From positions 62,001-126,000 of the forward strand of contig CANTFL010000397.1 in NCBI GenBank assembly GCA_947650285.1: a DNA stretch of 64,000 nt, written 5' to 3'. The notes under the pieces are model-generated. The model did no database searches and had not been told where the DNA came from. It saw only the letters and a program-made list of their open reading frames with translations. Of this stretch, positions 24,061 to 34,520 are shown piece after piece. The position numbers and the translations under genes were made by a program. Each line of letters starts with the position of its first letter. Within the stretch, counting starts at the first letter, position 1. Origin of the DNA: Hyaloperonospora brassicae. Lineage: Eukaryota > Oomycota > Peronosporomycetes > Peronosporales > Peronosporaceae.

Positions 24061-24140
24061 GCTGTGACTGAAGATGATACGCCTGCTGTGACTGACGATC
24101 ATACGCCAGCTGTGACTGACGATCATACGCCTGCTTTTAC
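24061..24140 (+). repeat. 24-bp tandem repeat, GH81 copy 2 3' side
   Basis: Three units on the plus strand, first unit ACTGAAGATGATACGCCTGC, inverted with respect to 20331-20408 and the same in unit order and variants. Confidence 0.75.
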
Positions 24141-24478
24141 TGTGCGATCCGGGGAGCCCGCGCCGTACCGCCCGCGTCGAAGTTTCGATCTATCGTGTAA
24201 GGTGGCGCAGAAGATGCCATCGACTAATGAAGCACGAGATGACGGCAACGATGCACTAGCTAGTTAAGCACGGGTGCTCCCACACGCCAGGCAGGCCTTA
24301 GATTGCGTAGTACGGTGATAGATCTGTAGACCGACAACGTCCTCGAGCTGGAAAGAAACGAGTGTATTGGATCAAGAGGAAAGCCGGCGACAAGACCAGC
24401 TGAACGGACTCGATACTACATGTGCTCGATGACGGAAGTGGTCGATATACTGAGAATAGCGACAGCGGGCGGTACGAC

Positions 24479-26869
24479 TCACTCAGCAAAGCTAGCGGCC
24501 ATGTAAAGTGCCCAGGAACGGGACAGACCGTCGTCCATTTTGGTTTTCTGTAAGACCCGCATCGCGCGCTGCTTGTCCACCATTGCAAAGTTCGCGTACA
24601 ACAGCGAGAGCCAGGCGTTGCTCGTGTCCTCGCGCGTGACGATCGCCTCGTTTCCCAGCACCTGCTCCCACTCCTCTTGTACAAACTGTTTGGTGCGCAC
24701 GAACTCGGTCACAGCGGACACGGGAATCATCTGAATGCCGTGGATGCAATACTTTTCGGCGCTAAACCACGTCGCGTAGTCCACCTTGTTGTCGAAAAAG
24801 ATACCCGTGACCTTGTTGGGGCGGAAGTTGGCCGGGTGGATCTGGTTTGCGTCCTCTACGAGGAAGTACGTCTTGATCGCGTGCGAGTTGACGCGCGTCA
24901 TGAGCTTGCCGACGGCTTCCATGGTCGCGTTGTTTGTGGCCTTGCCGTACATGTACATGCCAAAAGCGAAGTTGACGTCCTCCGACGTGCTCTCTTGGTC
25001 TTTGCCATCGGCAAACGGAGTAACACCGTGAGAGTACGAGTGGCCACGGAACCAGTCGAACGAGCGGAACCGGGTGAAGAACCTGTCGTCTGGGTCGAAG
25101 TTGGCGACGTCGCGGACGAGTAGGTTGACCATGGCGTTGAGTTTGCTGAGATCGCTCCACGTCGGGTCGAGTCGGTTGATGATGGCCGCCGTGTGCACCC
25201 AGTAGCCGTAATGGAAGTGGTGGTCGTTGTACATGGTGTTTCCGAAGTCCGTGTTCAGGTCCTTGGTCTTGAATCCTTGTGAGCTTACGATACCGCCGTA
25301 GACCTGGTCGTACTGGAGCTTGTTGGTCCAAGTGTTGGACACGAACGGCGCCATCACACGGCGTAGCTTCTCGAGACACTTGTTAAGTAGACTCTTGTCG
25401 TCGCCCATGACCGCTGCGTCGTTCGCAATCAGACACAGGGATGCATACTTCTGAGCAGCTTTGCCGTTGAAGTAGTAGCTGCCGTCGAGTGGAATCGACC
25501 ACGCACTGCTGATGTCTTCGCGTAAGTGGTCGATGATACGCTGCTGTCGAACGACGTCCGATGCAATCTTGCGGGACGGATAGAGGTCTTCGGGTACGGG
25601 CTGAGTCTCCTTGATCTCCCACACCGGATCGCCGGGTCCACCTGGTGTTGTGAAAGCCTGATGCGCGCCTCGGGTCGTCGAGAAGGCTATCATGCCGTCC
25701 ACCTGGCGTACGCCGTTGCTCGTGACCAGGGTCTCAGCATGGTGTTTCATTGCGAAATGCAATAGACCACTAGAACAGTCTCCCATCGTCTTCCACTTGA
25801 ACACGTAGGAGCTGTCGTCACGGAGGTCAACATTTGCTGCTTGCACGGTGCACAACTTGTGTTGTTCCAGCGTGCTCAGCCAGGAGTCTTCGAGAACGAG
25901 AGCAACGCGCAACATGCCGTCGAAAACACCCGTGCTCTTGAGTGCAGATGTACCATCGGCAGTCAGAGTGATGTCTTTTTCCATGCGACCGTCGCTCGAC
26001 AGTACGAAGACTACCCACTTTTGACCGGAGTTGTAGACGATCTCAAACTTGGAGCCACGCACTTGAAGACCCCCTAGGGCACGACCGTTTACAGTGGAGA
26101 TTGCTGCTGTTGACACCAGTCGCGGAGTAAGTCCCGAGTACTTCATCGAGGCGTAGACCATGCCGGAAACAATGTCCGACACCATACTGCCACCGGACGA
26201 GCTGGCCGTGAACTTGACGGTCACGCCCTGGTCCGCCCAGTCGACAACTTGGAAGGTAGGCTTTTGCTGCACGATTTCTTCGGCCGAAAACAAGAACTCG
26301 CGAACCATTCCGTGCGCATAGAACTTGACGGCACCGTTGTTGCCGGAGTTGCCGCCACTAAAGCGACTGCGATACGGATAGCTTGTGGACATGCCGAAGG
26401 GCGCCTTGTCGACGACCATCTGCAGGGAGTACGGGTTCGACCAAATGGGTTGAATGGCTGCATTCGAGTCGTGCGCGATGATGTTTCCCCACCAGTTGTT
26501 GGTTGGGATCGCGCGGTTCTTGACCACCGATGGATCAAGGTGCTTGGGTGGGCATAGACTCGTCATTGCGTTGGTACGCTCGACGAGGTAGCTGGGCGGC
26601 TCTAGCGCGCGAAACGTTGTGAAAGCGCCGCCGCCACCGACATTCAGAGCTGATAGGTCTACTGATGCCGATAAAGTTGCGTCGCTACCGTCCGTTACAT
26701 TGGAAGTGGTGCTGTTGGCTGCATGCGCAGAGGGGGGTACCACCACTGGTGAGCCGTCACTGAAGCTAGAGGCGCCATCCCTGTCAGCATTTTGACCGGC
26801 AACTTGAGCCAGGTGTTGATGATGAACAACCGTGCCGAGCACAATCAGAGCCGACGCAAATATCTTCAT
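24479..26869 (-). CDS. GH81 endo-1,3-beta-glucanase, secreted (copy 2, P1 right arm)
   Basis: This copy is a full-length 796-residue frame, start ATG at 26869 and stop at 24479-24481, with the same signal peptide, TNNWWGN, DHHFHYGYW and QESTSE active-site blocks as copy 1. The only residue difference I see from copy 1 is Ser-Ala instead of Ser-Thr just before LNVGGGG, in the linker. It shares the P1-specific residues TSLCPPK and NAAIQP with copy 1, whereas the P2 copies have TGLCPPK and NTAIQP. The gene is convergent with copy 1, their stop codons being about 4.5 kb apart across the spacer. It has no intron and looks intact. Read-through of either gene would transcribe the opposite strand of the other. 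Confidence 0.95.
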   Translation of the reverse strand: MKIFASALIVLGTVVHHQHLAQVAGQNADRDGASSFSDGSPVVVPPSAHAANSTTSNVTDGSDATLSASVDLSALNVGGGGAFTTFRALEPPSYLVERTNAMTSLCPPKHLDPSVVKNRAIPTNNWWGNIIAHDSNAAIQPIWSNPYSLQMVVDKAPFGMSTSYPYRSRFSGGNSGNNGAVKFYAHGMVREFLFSAEEIVQQKPTFQVVDWADQGVTVKFTASSSGGSMVSDIVSGMVYASMKYSGLTPRLVSTAAISTVNGRALGGLQVRGSKFEIVYNSGQKWVVFVLSSDGRMEKDITLTADGTSALKSTGVFDGMLRVALVLEDSWLSTLEQHKLCTVQAANVDLRDDSSYVFKWKTMGDCSSGLLHFAMKHHAETLVTSNGVRQVDGMIAFSTTRGAHQAFTTPGGPGDPVWEIKETQPVPEDLYPSRKIASDVVRQQRIIDHLREDISSAWSIPLDGSYYFNGKAAQKYASLCLIANDAAVMGDDKSLLNKCLEKLRRVMAPFVSNTWTNKLQYDQVYGGIVSSQGFKTKDLNTDFGNTMYNDHHFHYGYWVHTAAIINRLDPTWSDLSKLNAMVNLLVRDVANFDPDDRFFTRFRSFDWFRGHSYSHGVTPFADGKDQESTSEDVNFAFGMYMYGKATNNATMEAVGKLMTRVNSHAIKTYFLVEDANQIHPANFRPNKVTGIFFDNKVDYATWFSAEKYCIHGIQMIPVSAVTEFVRTKQFVQEEWEQVLGNEAIVTREDTSNAWLSLLYANFAMVDKQRAMRVLQKTKMDDGLSRSWALYMAASFAE

Positions 26870-26922
26870 GCTTGACCGAATCGCCGCAAGTTGATGGTGT
26901 TCTTGATTGTGGACAAGGCGTT

Positions 26923-26938
26923 GAAATGACAAGTGAGC
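26923..26938 (-). promoter_or_regulatory. Oomycete core promoter (Inr + FPR) of GH81 copy 2
   Basis: The same 16-bp element as for copy 1 on the minus strand, with the same spacing to the ATG at 26869. As in copy 1, the upstream TATA-like position is altered (CTTTTTTACC on the plus strand). Confidence 0.7.
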
Positions 26939-28836
26939 TCCGATGTCCGCGGGAGGGAAACTTGCTTTTTTACCTCTATACAGCGCGGACACGCCAAAAC
27001 CACAGAGAAGAGGAAGATGGAGCGATCGTACAGCAACGTGGCCCGTATCACGCAAGCGATGCTCGACTATCGGCGGATTCGAGGAGACATGCGAGCTGAG
27101 GCGAAGCGAAGTTGAAGTCTACACTGACGTTCTTTCAGCATAGACGATCTGGTTTTGGTACGGTTGACTCAGATCCGCCGAAAGTAATATGTCGAGCGAG
27201 ACAAAAAGGCGAACCGTTTGACGTGCTATCGATGGCACGGATGGTGGATTTGACGCTCGTGCACTGGTACTTGATGGTATCACCTGAGTTTACGTCTTGA
27301 ACTGGATACCAACACAGCTGACGAATGGCGTGGTGGACTTTGCACTTTTAGCGACAATGGACTCGAATCCTGTTTCGTTTCCCTAGCATTCCATAAAATA
27401 GCGTGGCCCTGGCCGCTGTCTAGCTCGGTGGGCGCGACATATTGTGCGATTGAGGTTGATGAAGACAAAGGTACTGTGGGATCGCGACGGTATTGCGACT
27501 ATTGAGAACGGGGGGGGGGGGTGGCGACGGTCTGTTCTTACTGTCACCCGGTTCTTCCATCACATTCGACTTCCTCAGCTTGAATAGCGCATCGTTCTGC
27601 TGAATCGAACAAAGGTGTCATAATCTGAGAACCAAGCACGAACGACAAGCATCGAGTTTTCTGGTGTCGTGATACCCGACGAAAAAGTGACGAGATTCAG
27701 CTAAACTTGACACTACAACATGAGGGCAAATCGATCAACCCCGCTACTCCGCGTTACATTCCGACAACTCCTGCTTGATTGTAAGACGCATTGTCACTAG
27801 ACGGCATACGACCTTGCGAGAAATCGAACAGACTCTTGCACTGGAGGGCTGCAATCCGATAGCTCCCCACCAATACGACAATATCACTCCACAGCAACGC
27901 GTAAAATGTATCATTTCGAACTCAGCGCTGCCGCTGCTGCTGTCCTTAGCCTCGATGATCTGGAACGGCCAATACAGCTGTCTCGAATCGATGCTGCGTA
28001 CACGCATATTGTCGTGGAATCTCCTTCGACATCCAAGCACAGTAACGACGTAAGGATTGAGAAAATTTATCTAATTTCTTGGCTATTTCGTCCGGAAATA
28101 AATCTGCGAGTTTTCGCTTTCGACGTTTGAAATGCCGACTGATGTGGTACGACGTGTCACGTCAGATTTCTGAAACGCATATCCCCCTTCGGTAGATCTA
28201 ATCATAAGATGTGTCATGGGTGAACCAACGTAGCCGTGATGTGAAGCTAAGGTTGCTTACTTCTGCAGGGCCTCCCCCAACTGTAATCTTACAGTTTTAG
28301 CAGCACTCACACTTGTTGGGCATAGCGAGTATTCTTCTTGACAACTTTTGGCTGTGACACTAGAGTATAGAAACTTCTTTTAAAACCGATGACTGCTGGT
28401 ACGCAAGTGCGTTAACCTTTATACGGGATGGGATCCCGTAACGACAAAACACAAAACTTGGAATCTGTTCTGGTGCATAGCTTGTGAGAATCATGGTCGT
28501 ACAGCATCTTGTTCATCAAACGATTGGTACTTGGCGTTCAGTGGATTGTAGAAGAGGTGCTGCTGCGTCGACTTATAGTTGTAACGTGTAAAGCGAAGTG
28601 AGTAGATCAAACGTTACAGAAAGTGCTTCTACTCATTCGCACTAACGCCGCTTTTCCATGTTCTTGGCACCCTAAGGTTTTCGAGTAATACAGGAACTGC
28701 TTCCGCGTGGCAGATGAAAAGGTTTAATATCGAGCCGACGGGAAGGAGTGAAGCTGCTTCATCAAACTCATTCGCAGAGGCAGTTCGCCATGGGCCTTGG
28801 ATAGATACGTAAAACAGGACCGATGTTGTGCGTTCG
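26939..28836. other. Conserved arm sequence upstream of GH81 copy 2
   Basis: Inverted counterpart of 15522-17530. It has the same weak overlapping frames on both strands and no confident gene. The poly-C/poly-G run at about 27510-27521 is 12 bases long here against 8 in the left arm. It has a single unit of the sequence that is duplicated at 15581-15806. Confidence 0.45.
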
Positions 28837-29003
28837 GGTCCACAATAAACGTACTATGTTTCTTAACGATACGGTCTTCAATTTTGTAGCGGGGTGATTC
28901 CTCTACATCATTTGATATTTGCGGAAGTCACTGTGAATATCGTTTCCAGAAAGTAGGGATTCAAAAAATCATTTGCATCTGCACCGATTGATCTGGAAAT
29001 GGG
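28837..29003. other. Arm segment present only on the right side of P1
   Basis: These 167 bp join the inner arm to the outer arm repeat. At the equivalent place on the left arm the Gypsy-1 element sits instead, and the segment is gone. It therefore preserves the probable pre-insertion arrangement. No gene is seen. Confidence 0.6.
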
Positions 29004-29275
29004 ACAAAAATGGACGATGCATTACTTCTACAAGTAATAAGGACATAGTGTTGCATTGGGGGGTATTATCGAAGACCTATTGTGCTCGAATGTAGCATTG
29101 AGAAGGTATTCCATTTGAAAGAAGTGTTCGACTTTTGCTCGCAACACACAGCCCGTAGGTTAATAGTCCGTAATAGCAGCGAACAGAAGCAGCAATAAAC
29201 GCTGGACTCGCGCAAGAATGATGCGCAAGTATTCGACAAACAGATACGTAGCTTTAAACAGCAGGATATAAACAC

Positions 29276-29666
29276 TGTAACGGGGCAGCCCGTTACATGA
29301 AATTGTCACTTTAAGGAAAGTGACAATAAAGAATATAAAGATAGATATTCTTTAAACAATATCACCAAAGTGGTGGTATTGAAGGGTCGACCAAAGGGTC
29401 TGTTTCTTGGTTGATATCGTGATGATATCAACCCACCAATCGCCGCAAGACGCGCTCAATGAGTGGTGACGAGACGTCAAAATACATGCAGTTATGTTAG
29501 TATAGTTAAACTAAGTCAAACAGAGAGACAGTAGTTTAAAGACTTAATTATATTAATATAACAGTTCTACTTTTACCCTACCTACGCTTCCTCGCTTGCC
29601 ACGTGTACGTCCGTTGGGGCACCCAAAACCCTTGCGTTAAGTTACGCAAGGGTGTGCCCCGTTACA
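29276..29666 (+). repeat. Gypsy-2 5' LTR
   Basis: 391 bp, TGTAACGGGGCAGCCCGTTA at its start and CCCCGTTACA at its end. It contains several perfect hairpins, for example GGTTGATATC/GATATCAACC (29409-29418, 29424-29433) and ACCCTTGCGT/ACGCAAGGGT (29628-29637, 29644-29653). A probable primer-binding site (TGGTAGCACTTCGTAG) follows two bases after the LTR. Confidence 0.95.
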
Positions 29667-30090
29667 CCTGGTAGCACTTCGTAGTCCTTCCAAGGACCAC
29701 ATCATCCAACATGAACATGTTGGATGATGAAGAGACCTTCACGCCACGCGTGAAGGGTTCACCGATTTGAGTGACATCGAAGGGGGTGCGGTAGAACGAA
29801 TAAGTTCTACCGTAGGCGAGTTCGCCATTAGCGCCATGTTAGAGTCTCTAGACAGAGACTAACAACATGCCGCTATTGCCAAGTTTATACAACATGAACT
29901 TGTCACCGAAAAGGTAGAAAGTAGTCTTGCTTCACCAGCAAGGCTCTCAACAGGCCGAGCAGTAGAGAGAACTCGGTGCTCAACAGACAGAACTGTTGAG
30001 ACAGCAGCAATTCCATGCTACTGTGGACGGGACGGCACATGCGCGTCGTCCCGAAGTCATATAAGGACTCGTCGCGTCGAAGATGAGCAA
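29667..30090 (+). other. Gypsy-2 leader and probable gag N-terminal region
   Basis: The stretch between the 5' LTR and the gag ATG at 30091 has no uninterrupted frame. The gag frame itself stays open back to a TAA at 29860-29862. Another frame reads gag-like Q-rich sequence (QQTELLRQQQFHATVDGTAH) at about 29970-30040, so the true N-terminus of gag is probably here and frameshifted. It holds many perfect hairpins, including one with 14-bp arms and a 2-base loop at 29700-29729. Confidence 0.45.
29669..29686 (+). promoter_or_regulatory. Probable Gypsy-2 primer-binding site
   Basis: TGGTAGCACTTCGTAGTC begins with TGG, complementary to a tRNA CCA end, two bases downstream of the LTR. Gypsy-1 has nearly the same sequence at 8417 (TGGGTAGCACTTGTAGTC). 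The tRNA species was not identified. Confidence 0.5.
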
Positions 30091-30789
30091 ATGAAACTCA
30101 CATTTGCTCAGACCCACTTGGCAGGGCGTGCCAAAACTTGGTTCCTGGGACTCGAGAGTAGCGACCCAAATGTGTTTAGGTCGCTAGTTGACTTCAAGGC
30201 CCGGCTCAGACAAACGTTTGAGCCGCCACGCGCTGAGTTCAGAGCTCGTCCGGAGCTCCTGAAACTCAAGCAGGGTAAGCGTGATGTGCACGCTTACGCA
30301 CAACATATACGACTCCTTGCGAGTAGTATAACTGCCAACCCAGTACATGAACACACGTTGATTACGGTGTTCATGCAAGGGCTCGCAGAAGGGCCCGTCA
30401 GGAGCCACCTGTTCCGCCTTGAGCTGAATACGCTTGAAGAAGCAATATCAGCCGCGGAACAGGAAGACTTTAGCATGAGACAGGCTCATGCTAGCTCAAA
30501 CTCTTGTCGTCCACCGAGACGACAAGAGATCGGAGGTACAGAACCAATGGACTTCTGCTATGTTGAGAGCGAGAGACCTCGCTCTTCAAACAACAAGCGA
30601 TTGCAGAAGTGCAATCGCTGTCAGAAGTTAGGGCACTACGCATATGAGTGTAGTGCTCCACGCCCAGTACCAAACAGTACTGAGCGAAATGGACGACCAT
30701 TTGCCAGAAAGGGCAATGGGCGTGGGTCCAGCGCTGTTGCGAAGCCGCAACAGCGAGACGGACCATCAAAAAATGGTCGGGGTCAGTAG
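30091..30789 (+). CDS. Gypsy-2 gag (capsid and zinc knuckle), probably N-terminally incomplete
   Basis: The 232-residue frame starts at ATG 30091. It contains a Retrotrans_gag-type capsid region (AGRAKTWFLGLE, then VDFKARLRQTFEPP and VFMQGLAEGPVRSHLFRLE, about residues 10-125) and a CCHC zinc knuckle C174-X2-C177-X4-H182-X4-C187 (CNRCQKLGHYAYEC) followed by a basic tail. It packages element RNA into virus-like particles. The coding sequence probably began upstream, as capsid domains usually have more N-terminal residues. The stop TAG (30787-30789) lies inside a stem-loop just after an A-AAA-AAT heptamer (30768-30774), arranged like a -1 frameshift site leading into the pol frame. Confidence 0.8.
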   Translation: MKLTFAQTHLAGRAKTWFLGLESSDPNVFRSLVDFKARLRQTFEPPRAEFRARPELLKLKQGKRDVHAYAQHIRLLASSITANPVHEHTLITVFMQGLAEGPVRSHLFRLELNTLEEAISAAEQEDFSMRQAHASSNSCRPPRRQEIGGTEPMDFCYVESERPRSSNNKRLQKCNRCQKLGHYAYECSAPRPVPNSTERNGRPFARKGNGRGSSAVAKPQQRDGPSKNGRGQ

Positions 30790-30807
30790 GGGCGGAGCGC
30801 CCTACTG
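30768..30807 (+). promoter_or_regulatory. Candidate -1 ribosomal frameshift signal, gag to pol
   Basis: The heptamer A-AAA-AAT (30768-30774) is in the correct register with the gag codons. Nine bases later the stem CAGTAGGG/CCCTACTG (30784-30791 and 30800-30807) begins, containing the gag stop. The pol frame is the -1 frame and is open from before 30783. The heptamer fits the known X-XXY-YYZ rule. Hairpins are common throughout this element, so the stem alone proves little. Confidence 0.5.
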
Positions 30808-33800
30808 ATCCAGCAACCTCAAGAGAATTTGCAAATCTCTTGACGAAAGTTGCTCCAGACACACAATCATTGTGTGTCTCTGCACCTGGTGATGACGTTT
30901 CGCACATCACCATGAAGTTGGAAGTGACAAATGATTTGTCGCTTCGTGCCCTAGTAGACTGTGGGGCGTCGAACAACTTTGTTCGTCGCCAGTAATTAGA
31001 GGGTCGTAGGCTCAAGTTCGTTGAGCGCGACATTCCCCTCACAAGGATGACGGTGCGCCTTGCAATAGGCGCATCGATTACCGTTGAGAAACGTGTAGTA
31101 GGAATTCACTACACGTTAGAGGGCGAACAGTACGATGATGACTTCATCGTACTGGATCTGGATGACAAATTTGATGTCATCATGGGATTACCTTGGCTCA
31201 GAAAGTACGAGCCAAGGGTGAGCTGGCAGCATCGATCCGTGAAGATGCCTGCTGCTTGTTCATCAGATGGCCATCTGATGAGCATCTTGGATCGTCCACA
31301 AGCGTGTGGATGTTCTGCGATTGAGTGCGATGGCCTCACTTGCGGTACGGTCGTTAGCACGACTGCACAAGATCACAGTGTAGTTGATCACTACACTGTG
31401 GAGCAAGCTCCCGGCGGCTGTACAGATGTACAGGCTGCGCCGAAGGTCCACCACTCGAATAAGTCGAGTGGACCGGAACATGGATGCATGCCTAGCGGGC
31501 AGCATCTTAGAAGAAAGAAACCTGTTGCTCCCAAGGGGCAACATGAAAATCCTAGGTCGACTGGAGAGTCGGCCGTAGAGGATCGGTGCCTGACTGTGGT
31601 TGCACAGCCACAGTCGGAAGACGTCGAGGGAATAAGTCCCCACGTACTTGAGGAAGGAATTCCTCGAAAGTCGCTTGCTGAGGGATTAGGCCTTCAGCAA
31701 CCTGTGGAAGCAAGTTCCCAGGAAGAAACCGAGACGTTGAACGTCTTGGTTAATGACGGATATGGCGTAGGCGCTTACACGCTTGATCTGATTGTGCCTC
31801 CGAAGTTGAATTCGGAGATAACTCAGTTGCCAACGCTAGAACCGAAACGGTTCTTGCGTGATCTGCGTAGTGGCAAAGTCAAGCAGATCTGCATACTCGT
31901 CACAGAGGACGAGTATGTGACCGACATTCGGTCGGCAACAGTATTTGCTGAGAACGAACGGGTTCTCAGCATCTCATCGATGGACGAAAGTGTCCTCGAT
32001 GAGAAGACTCGGATTGAGCGATACGCGTCCCAATCCTGGGAGTCACTTCAGGCAAATCCTTTGTATAAGGATTTGATTGAATTCAGGGATGTGTTCCCTG
32101 AATCCGTACCTTGCGAGTTGCCTAAGGACAAAGGCACTCGACACGAGATCGAGCTCAAACCGGGCTCGAAATACTGTGTCATGAAGCAGTGGCCACTGCC
32201 TCGTGAACAAGTGATAGCGATCGACAAGTTCTTTGCCGATCGCTTAGCAGCGGGCCATGTGAGGGAATCAACATCCCCTCACAGCTCTACGACCTTCTGT
32301 GTGCGAAAGGCCACAGGAGGGTGGCGGATAGTGCACGCATTCAACAAGTTGAATGCTGCAACGGTACCGGCTCAGACGCCGATACCGAGGAAGGACGTGA
32401 TCATAGATGGTATGTCAAAGAGTACGATCTTTTTATCCATGGATCTGATGGATGGATTCTATCAGATTTTGATGCGTGAACGGGACGTCCCGTTCACGGC
32501 AGTGAGTACCCCCAGCGGGATGCTGTGGGAGTGGCTAGTGATGCCACAGGGGCTGAGTAATGCCCCTGCAACATTCAACAGATGTGTAACAAATCTGTTG
32601 AGACCGGTGCGAGACTTCGCACCGAGTTACTTCGACGATGTGTTCGTCCATATCCGGGCTATGGACGGAAAGACGGACGTTGAAGTTCACAGAACTCACG
32701 TTCGTCAGGTTCTTCAACTTATGCGCAAGTATAAGTTGTACGCCAACCTCAAGAAATGTATATTTGCGGATAGCGAAATACCACTTCTTGGGTGCATCGT
32801 GGGTAAACACGGCGTACGCCCTGATCCCGAAAAGATCAAGGCGATCACCGACTGGCCTGTGCCAGTCGATGTCAAGGGGATTCGGAAGTTCCTCGGTTTA
32901 GCGGCGTACTTGCACAAGTACTCGCGCAACTACGCCGAGATGACTGTTCATCTTTCTTGTCTGCTCAAGAAAAATGTCAAGTGGTCATGGAACGATGAGT
33001 GCCAGCGTTCCTTTGAAGGTATCAAGCAAAGCTTGATGCAATCGCCGATCTTGGCGATTGCAGATCAGGACAGACCATTTCATGTGGTCTGTGATGCCAG
33101 CAATTTTGCAATCGGCTGTGCGTTAATGCAGTTCGATGCAGATGGCGCGGAGCGCGTCATCTGTTATCAGTCGCGTCAGCTGCAAGCAGATGAGCGTAAT
33201 TACCCAGTGCATGACAAGGAACTCCTTGCCATGAAATATGCACTGGCTATGTTTCGCGTCTATCTCTTGGGAGATAGACCGTTTGTTGTCTACACGGACC
33301 ATGCGTCATTACGCACGGCCGTAAACAGCCCACACCTCTCGCAAAGAATGGCGAGGTGGCTGTCTTTCTTCGCGGAGTATAACTTCTCCGTGGAGTATAA
33401 ACCGGGACGACTCAATGTCGTCGCTGATGCGCTTTCGCGCCGGCCCGATTTCGAGCTGGACGCACAATCCAACAGTGAGGACAAGCCCACTGTTGCGACA
33501 CTGTCAGTCAGTGTCCCGTCGTCAAGTTTACTTGACGACGTACGAAAGGCATACGCGGAAGATAAGGATCTTCTGCGATTGATGGATCATCTGGTGAATC
33601 GATCCAGTAAATCCATGAGGGATTTACCGGCTTTGTACCGATCCTCATCGGATCGGTATAGTACACGCAACGGATTGCTGTACTATACAGCTGTTGCCGA
33701 CGACACGCCTCGTGTCGTCGTACCCGCTCATCATGATTTGCGTTTGCGCATCATGTATGAGTGTCACGATGCCCCAACAAGCGGCCATCGTGGAAGGGAA

Positions 33801-33953
33801 AAGACTTACCTCACGGTAAGTCGTGACTTTTACTGGCCCCGCCAGTATCAGTTTGTTCGCAAGTACATACGTGCTTGCGAGGTTTGTCAACTGGTGAAGC
33901 CTAGTCCTTCATCCCGTGTGCCATTGCAGCCTCTGCCTGTTCCGACAGAGTGA
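30783..33953 (+). pseudogene. Gypsy-2 pol: protease, reverse transcriptase, RNase H, integrase zinc domain (stop-interrupted)
   Basis: In the -1 frame relative to gag, the protease motif VDCGASNNF (30957-30983) is followed by a TAA at 30993-30995. From ATG 31047 the frame then runs 968 codons. Numbered from that ATG: DVIMGLPWL (43-51, protease C-half); RT with D466, MPQGLSNAPATFN (499-511) and YFDD at 528-531; RNase H acids D683, E725, D751 and D794 (ADALSRRPD); integrase HHCC H907-X6-H914-X29-C944-X2-C947. The frame ends at TGA 33951-33953, beyond which the integrase core continues in the same frame. Catalytic residues are all present. The two nonsense codons would prevent a full polyprotein. 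The DNA is full of perfect hairpins despite this conserved coding. Confidence 0.9.
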
Positions 33954-34520
33954 TGGCAGTCCGTTTCCATGGACATCGTCTTCGGGTTTCCCGAAGACGC
34001 TCACAAGAATAATGGTATTTTTGTGTTTGTTGAGCGATTCAGCAAGATGGTCCATCTTGCTGCTGTCCCTGAGTCGATCAAGGCTCAAGTTTGTGCTCGT
34101 GGCTTTCTAGACACGGTCTTTAGACTCCACGGGTTACCCCGTGAACTCGTATCCGACCGTGACCCTCGGTTCACGGCGGCATTTTGGCAAACCGAGTTCC
34201 GTTCTCTCGGAACACGATTGAATATGTCTACTTCTGACCATCCCGAAACCGATGGTCAGACGGAACGTGCGAACCGTGTACTCGAAGAGATCCTTCGAGG
34301 ATATGTCCACTCGTTTCCGAGTTGGAGCGAATTCCTACCCATGGTGGAATTCGCCATCAATAATCCGGTGCATGCTTCCACACAGCACACACCGTTTTAC
34401 GTTAATGGTTTACGCCATCCACGTGTGCCCGTCCTTCTAGAGGGTGACTCTTGGATAAGGGGGAGGGACTCGCTCGAGCAAAAACCGTTTTGGCTCTTGC
34501 TCATCACGTGTCGACGCTAA
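33954..34520 (+). pseudogene. Gypsy-2 integrase catalytic core
   Basis: The same frame as pol continues after the TGA at 33951-33953. The ATG at 33969 opens MDIVFGFPEDAHKNN. The DDE triad is visible as D2, D63 (VSDRDPRF) and E99 (DGQTERANR), with the D-35-E spacing of retroviral-type integrases. It then continues with VEFAINNPVHASTQHTPFYV and RHPRVPVLL. After about 34440 the frame loses similarity and ends at TAA 34518-34520, because the conserved continuation is in another frame. A small indel around 34440-34500 is therefore likely. The domain would join cDNA ends to target DNA. Confidence 0.88.
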
